Below, piece after piece: positions 60,326-64,000 of a stretch of DNA of 64,000 bases. Both the position numbers and the translations under genes were made by a program. Position 1 is the stretch's first letter; every line of letters starts with the position of its first letter. The stretch covers positions 1 through 64,000 of the forward strand of contig JAFGAR010000040.1 of the NCBI GenBank assembly GCA_016933575.1, written 5' to 3'. The notes beneath the pieces are model-generated. The model did no database searches, was not told the origin of the DNA, and saw only the letters and a program-made list of their open reading frames with translations. Source of the stretch: Candidatus Thorarchaeota archaeon (GTDB lineage: Archaea > Asgardarchaeota > Thorarchaeia > Thorarchaeales > Thorarchaeaceae).

Positions 60326-61465
60326 TTGGTTAAAAGACCTATCCACTCACAGATTATTGAACTATTCCTTTTCACTAGAATTTTCAATGATTCGCCGAAG
60401 ATAAGCGTTAAGTACAATTCATCGTTGAGATTCTCAGACCTATTAAAGCAGGTGTGTTGTTTGATTAACAGGCTTGTTGAACTTGCTGACGAATTGGCAC
60501 AGAAAAGGAAACAAGATCCAGAACTCTTGAACAGAATGGAGATTGCATCTCAAGGACAGTCACCTGGATTTCTTCTAATATCACCCATCAACAGAAGTTC
60601 ACAAGACCTTCAACTATTTGGTATGCTTACTGGTGATGCATTTCATGGAACTAGAGTGCCAAGAATGCCAATCCTTACTCCAGAGCTATCTCCTGTCCTG
60701 TTCAAAGGACCTGCTTCATATAACCGAGTTTTTCCAAAAAAGCGTGGTGTGATTCTCACATTTGAGCATGACGAGTCAGATGAAGTTGTTAAGGACTCAC
60801 TTGAAAATCTCACACTACATCCAGATTTGAAAGGCGTACCTATCAGTGCATTTCATGTAGACTATGAAACTGGTCGCGCTCGTATTGTTGTTCATGGAAA
60901 AGGTAGAAGCTATGAGAATGAGAGCTGGTTACTTCGACGTTTGAAATGTCCGGAGTCTGTCGATACTAACACACTTGTTCTGATCTGTTCTGACTCTCGA
61001 GTACAACCTCCAGTCACCCCTGAAGGTCTTCCTATGGCAATTCAGACACTTGGTGGATATCTTCCCAGATTCAGTGGAGTCAATGATGAGACCCATCAAC
61101 TGAGTACTTTTTTCAAAGGATGGCTAACAGAAGAGTCTGACAAACACATTCTAATCATCGCCCACGGGAATTTCAAAGATGAAGGACCATCCTGTGGTGC
61201 AGCTACTGCTTCTCTAAATCCTGATGAAGTTCCGAATCCAATACTTCGTCCAATAATTATGGAACTCCAACAAGCAGCATTGCCTTATGAATCTCGCAAA
61301 CCCGAAATCCCCGAGGATCGAGTAAAGTCATTATCACTAGCGATTAAGGAGAACTTGCTCTCCTATCGAAGCGTACAAGTGTATCATGAAATCCACCCCG
61401 AAGGTTTCATCGATATCTTATTGATGGATACAGTGAGTAACGTGTTATCGACCGCTGAAATCTAG
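60326..61465 (+). CDS. Divergent beta-carbonic-anhydrase-like protein
   Basis: A 379-residue protein in two parts. Residues about 50-205 are unrecognised. The C-terminal part has LVLICSDSRVQPP (Cys221, Asp223, Arg225) and, further on, ILIIAHGNFKDEGPSCGAATASL (His280, Cys290), recalling the beta-carbonic anhydrase zinc site CxDSR...HxxCGA, but with nine residues between His and Cys instead of two. If it folds alike, zinc would be held by two Cys and one His. Function is uncertain: CO2 hydration, or a related zinc lyase. TTG at 60326 gives the longest frame; GTG 60452 or TTG 60461 are better aligned with the predicted fold. Confidence 0.55.
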   Translation: MVKRPIHSQIIELFLFTRIFNDSPKISVKYNSSLRFSDLLKQVCCLINRLVELADELAQKRKQDPELLNRMEIASQGQSPGFLLISPINRSSQDLQLFGMLTGDAFHGTRVPRMPILTPELSPVLFKGPASYNRVFPKKRGVILTFEHDESDEVVKDSLENLTLHPDLKGVPISAFHVDYETGRARIVVHGKGRSYENESWLLRRLKCPESVDTNTLVLICSDSRVQPPVTPEGLPMAIQTLGGYLPRFSGVNDETHQLSTFFKGWLTEESDKHILIIAHGNFKDEGPSCGAATASLNPDEVPNPILRPIIMELQQAALPYESRKPEIPEDRVKSLSLAIKENLLSYRSVQVYHEIHPEGFIDILLMDTVSNVLSTAEI

Positions 61466-61469
61466 CTCA

Positions 61470-62135
61470 TCAATAGATTCCTCGATATGAAACTACGATA
61501 TCTTGAAACTGCTCAAAATCAAGAATAAACGAGTTGAATTTGAATACTGGTACAACTGGCACACCATCATGGAGTTCTAACTCCTCTACTAGCCATGTTA
61601 CAATAATCGGAATTATCTCATACTCACCACGATTCATCGACCCAATTCTCTTGGAGAGTTGATCGAATTGGGACGTGAGTCTATATGTTCTCTCCTTCTG
61701 TTTTTCAGCAGCCTTACGTAAGGCATTTGATTTGCCGCCTCGAATACCCCACATTTTGGCATCGACAGCAAGAATGGTCTTTCCTCTTCTCCCTACAACA
61801 TCTATTTCCATTCCTTGGATTGTATCCGTACCTTTTCTTCTAAAACTCTCGGTACACCTGAAACCATTTTCTGTCAGTATTCCTGCTACTAATCCCTCGA
61901 AATCCTTCCAGGTCAATAATTCGATGATCTCTCCAATAGCCACACCTTTCTCAACAAGCGTCATAGCGATGGAGATACGTTTCTCTCTATCAACAGAAAT
62001 CTGTCCCTCTACATTTCTTTGGAGACCTAGGTCTAGGATAACATCTGAATTGATATGTTCATTTTCTGAAACAATATTACTATCTGTTGTTTCTTTGAGA
62101 ATATCCAGTGCCGTTTTTATGAAATTGGAGCTCAT
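61470..62135 (-). CDS. Mrr-like PD-(D/E)XK nuclease domain protein
   Basis: A 221-residue protein with a restriction-endonuclease-like core: WKDFEGLVAGILTENGFRC (Glu80), then GMEIDVVGRRGKTILAVDAKMW, with Asp112 and Asp125-Ala-Lys127 as the D...DxK active site. A long helix rich in Arg/Lys follows (KSNALRKAAEKQKERTYRL). Archaeal proteins of this kind are Mrr- or Hjc-like nucleases acting on DNA. No methyltransferase is adjacent. Its target is unknown. Confidence 0.75.
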   Translation of the reverse strand: MSSNFIKTALDILKETTDSNIVSENEHINSDVILDLGLQRNVEGQISVDREKRISIAMTLVEKGVAIGEIIELLTWKDFEGLVAGILTENGFRCTESFRRKGTDTIQGMEIDVVGRRGKTILAVDAKMWGIRGGKSNALRKAAEKQKERTYRLTSQFDQLSKRIGSMNRGEYEIIPIIVTWLVEELELHDGVPVVPVFKFNSFILDFEQFQDIVVSYRGIY

Positions 62136-62198
62136 GCTATTTTATTTCTATCGCGTTAGTTTATAACCTCAATTGATAACACAAGGTTTGGTGGATTC

Positions 62199-62690
62199 AT
62201 GTCTGAAGAGGAATTTGGCTGGAAGCGGGTTCTCCAAGCATTCGATGATTGGATTTCTTATGAAGCTGAGGAATTTGGCCCCTATACTGGTTATTTCTCT
62301 CTTGAGAATCTCCGAGACCTTATGCACGTCGAGCGCCTTAGTTGGATGCACTCCATGGTTGACGAGATAATTCCTGGTCGTATTGACAAGTGTCGCGAAG
62401 CTGCAGTCGCCTTTGAAGATTTTATGCCCTACATGCCTGATCCCGATGCTAGAGAGATTGTACAATCAATGATCGAGCTAAGTCAAGTAATTGAAGATGC
62501 GATGCTAGCTATGAGTGATACAATTAGCAGTATGAAAGATGATTATGAGGAAGGGGGTATGGATGAAATCGTTACCTATCTATCTGACCTTGCTGATGGT
62601 GAGGAAAACATACGCCATCATATGAGTCTCTTTAGCCAAGGCTTTGCTAAATTGCGAAATCTAGGACTGGAGATGCCTGACATGGAATGA
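62199..62690 (+). CDS. Acidic helical protein of unknown function
   Basis: A 163-residue, very acidic, helix-rich cytoplasmic protein (WKRVLQAFDDWISYEAEEFG, SMIELSQVIEDAMLAMSDTIS). No cysteines and no membrane segments. It starts with ATG 64 bp from the divergent nuclease gene. No family recognised. Confidence 0.65.
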   Translation: MSEEEFGWKRVLQAFDDWISYEAEEFGPYTGYFSLENLRDLMHVERLSWMHSMVDEIIPGRIDKCREAAVAFEDFMPYMPDPDAREIVQSMIELSQVIEDAMLAMSDTISSMKDDYEEGGMDEIVTYLSDLADGEENIRHHMSLFSQGFAKLRNLGLEMPDME

Positions 62691-62774
62691 TTTGATCAAC
62701 CAAAACAATATCCGCAATTACTGCAAAAATCTTAATATCAATTGATTTGCCAGTCCCCTTCTTGAGGGGTACAT

Positions 62775-63107
62775 TTGTCCAAAAAACTAGCGTGGATTAG
62801 CAACTTCTTTTCAGTGCTATCAAAAAAGGCTCTGTTTAGATGGTTCATTTTTCTGATCTTCATTTCTGGAGTGGTTTTCATCTTTGGAAACTATGATGAA
62901 TTTAACACTCTTAGTCTATTGTTCTCATTTGTTACTAGCATGGGGTGGTTCATAGCAACTGGTCTTCCATTTGTAGTTGGAGCATCACTAGTCTTTTGCT
63001 CCAAGGAAACACAAAATAGCATTTCAGCAAAGATGAATACTGAATATCAAGTTCGATTTTCAATTGTCTTTGTTTCATATTTGATTCTCATGCTGCTTGG
63101 AAAGTAG
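62775..63107 (+). CDS. Small integral membrane protein
   Basis: A 110-residue protein with a basic N-terminus and three hydrophobic segments (WFIFLIFISGVVFIFGN, SMGWFIATGLPFVVGASLVF, VRFSIVFVSYLILMLLG). TTG start, with TTGAGGGG about 8 bp upstream. Function unknown. Confidence 0.6.
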   Translation: MSKKLAWISNFFSVLSKKALFRWFIFLIFISGVVFIFGNYDEFNTLSLLFSFVTSMGWFIATGLPFVVGASLVFCSKETQNSISAKMNTEYQVRFSIVFVSYLILMLLGK

Positions 63108-63188
63108 TTATTGGGCTCTCCATGATACAGCTTCACGCAAATCGGATTTTCCCTCCCCTCTGATGACCTTTTAAAAGCGAAAGCAGGT

Positions 63189-63698
63189 ATTGAGGACAGA
63201 AGAAAAAAAGCAATAGCCGTAACTATTACAATCATCATATTCATGTCATTTTCTTCTTATAGCTACAGTCAGATACAACAAGCAGAATCCCCGTTCGTCG
63301 TGTACGAGAGTCCTTATGGAGGAGAAACTGTCAATATTGGAGAATGGATATATGGTTCGTTCGTAGGTCAAGAACGTCCCGAATTAGATCCGTTATACAC
63401 GAAGTGTTCTGGTCAAGTCCTTAACTGGCTCTTTTCTTCAGGAAATATCACTTTCAATTTTAATTCCAAGCAACTGACAATGGTTGAATTCCTTGAATTA
63501 AACGATACTGAAATCTATGATTCATTCCATACTGGACAAAATATCCATACCACTATGGATGGAACCTTTCAAGATGCTGGAGTGGATGTTACTCAAGAAT
63601 CTGAATACATTTGGGTTCTGAGGTTCGTCGATATTAACGGAAAGACTTCAGGAACAATAGATGTTTGGTTTCAAATTTACTTGCATACATATCATTAA
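63189..63698 (+). CDS. Secreted protein, apparently starting at a non-standard ATT codon
   Basis: The conventional ATG at 63243 gives 151 residues starting MSFSSYSYSQIQQ. The frame is open upstream, and the codons before it read EDRRKKAIAVTITIIIF, a textbook signal peptide that joins smoothly to the rest. The only plausible start for it is ATT at 63189, or another non-standard codon. The mature part is beta-rich with N-x-S/T sites (NIT, NDT). No family recognised. A sequencing error removing an ATG is possible. Confidence 0.5.
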   Translation: MEDRRKKAIAVTITIIIFMSFSSYSYSQIQQAESPFVVYESPYGGETVNIGEWIYGSFVGQERPELDPLYTKCSGQVLNWLFSSGNITFNFNSKQLTMVEFLELNDTEIYDSFHTGQNIHTTMDGTFQDAGVDVTQESEYIWVLRFVDINGKTSGTIDVWFQIYLHTYH

Positions 63699-63818
63699 CA
63701 AGATTTAAGTCAGAATTGCTAATTATCACTATTGACCCAACAGAAAAAGAGGTGAAAAACGCAATGGGTACTGAACCAAGATCCGCTGCCCATCAATATC
63801 GGGTCGCAAACGCAAAAG

Positions 63819-64000
63819 GTGACTGCCAAATTAAGTCATCAACACGAGGTGAACGTGTTCTTACGGTCTAGTGACCGTGAGGTACATCCTACTTTTCAGA
63901 GTCTTGTTGCATCATTCTTCAAATTAGCCGAGACTAGAATGAGTGATACGCAAAAGACTGTATTGAGGACAAGTCGTCAGCTATTGAAATTCCGTGATAT
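63819..64000 (+). CDS. Partial gene running off the right edge
   Basis: A frame opening at GTG 63819 continues to the window end with about 60 residues (TAKLSHQHEVNVFLRSSD, then helical FQSLVASFFKLAETRMSD). A shorter competing frame (63764-63871, MGTEPRSAAHQY, with GAGGTGA upstream) ends inside it. The running frame looks more protein-like, but without the rest it cannot be identified. Confidence 0.35.
   Translation, partial: MTAKLSHQHEVNVFLRSSDREVHPTFQSLVASFFKLAETRMSDTQKTVLRTSRQLLKFRD

Noticed and set aside
63764..63871. 36-residue ORF with a good ribosome binding site
   Set aside because: It conflicts with a longer frame running off the window edge; neither can be settled, and the longer is listed.
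1..64000. tRNA, rRNA, CRISPR arrays, insertion sequences
   Set aside because: No cloverleaf-like segment, regular spaced repeats, transposase or terminal inverted repeats were recognised by eye; a dedicated scan could still find a divergent RNA gene.

Overview
The window looks like part of an Asgard archaeon genome, most like the Thorarchaeota/Lokiarchaeota side; the exact lineage is inferred. The evidence is a mix of archaeal core genes (proteasome alpha subunit, an EF-2 family factor, archaeal family-B DNA polymerase, methanogen-type thymidylate synthase, F420 and tetrahydromethanopterin-type enzymes) and eukaryotic-signature genes (two Ras/Rab-like GTPases, a roadblock/LC7 protein, a WD40 propeller, a HEAT plus appendage-like protein). 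TTG and GTG starts are common. I saw no tRNA, rRNA, CRISPR array or intact mobile element.

Layout. 1-5.0 kb (+): an MtrH-type methyltransferase followed by methanogenesis marker 14 (an ASKHA-fold protein), then cofE and larC. 5.0-8.2 kb (-): a divergent family-B polymerase coupled to a small coiled-coil gene, and a split-barrel flavoprotein. 8.3-12.5 kb: small GTPase, HEAT/appendage protein, WD40 propeller, second GTPase and roadblock protein, arranged as two divergent pairs with short palindromes in both shared promoter regions. 12.5-16.7 kb (+): a redoxin, two KaiC/RecA-like ATPases and a large helical-repeat protein. 16.7-20.8 kb (-): an EF-2 paralogue whose diphthamide histidine is replaced by Trp, a hexapeptide acyltransferase, an Lrp-type regulator and thymidylate synthase. 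21.1-23.6 kb (+): a redoxin overlapping class III ribonucleotide reductase, behind a leader that can fold.

23.6-35.8 kb is mixed: an F420-type LLM oxidoreductase, a trans-sulfuration enzyme, a subtilase anchored to the membrane, small membrane proteins, adenosine deaminase, PspC, a nuclease-like protein and a GNAT. 35.8-38.1 kb (-) is a tusA-iscS-iscU operon in which IscS lacks the PLP lysine and IscU carries a thioredoxin-reductase-like extension. 38.2-43.2 kb holds a zinc alcohol dehydrogenase, an M24 peptidase, larE and a bacterial-type speA. 43.2-49.1 kb (-) is a putative sensory operon: propeller/zinc-ribbon protein, Cache-HAMP-TPR-VWA protein, Cache-HAMP protein.

50.2-55.8 kb is a second corrinoid module: MtrH-type methyltransferase, RACo-like corrinoid activator, corrinoid protein and a DNA methyltransferase on the minus strand, divergent from a cytoplasmic reductive-dehalogenase-like Fe-S protein whose start lies 6 bp away. 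With the first module this suggests tetrahydropterin-linked, corrinoid-dependent methyl transfer without visible methyl-CoM reductase genes. The rest contains a PAS histidine kinase, an NrdG-like radical SAM protein, psmA, a RimK/MptN-like ligase, a carbonic-anhydrase-like protein, a nuclease-like protein and small membrane or secreted proteins.
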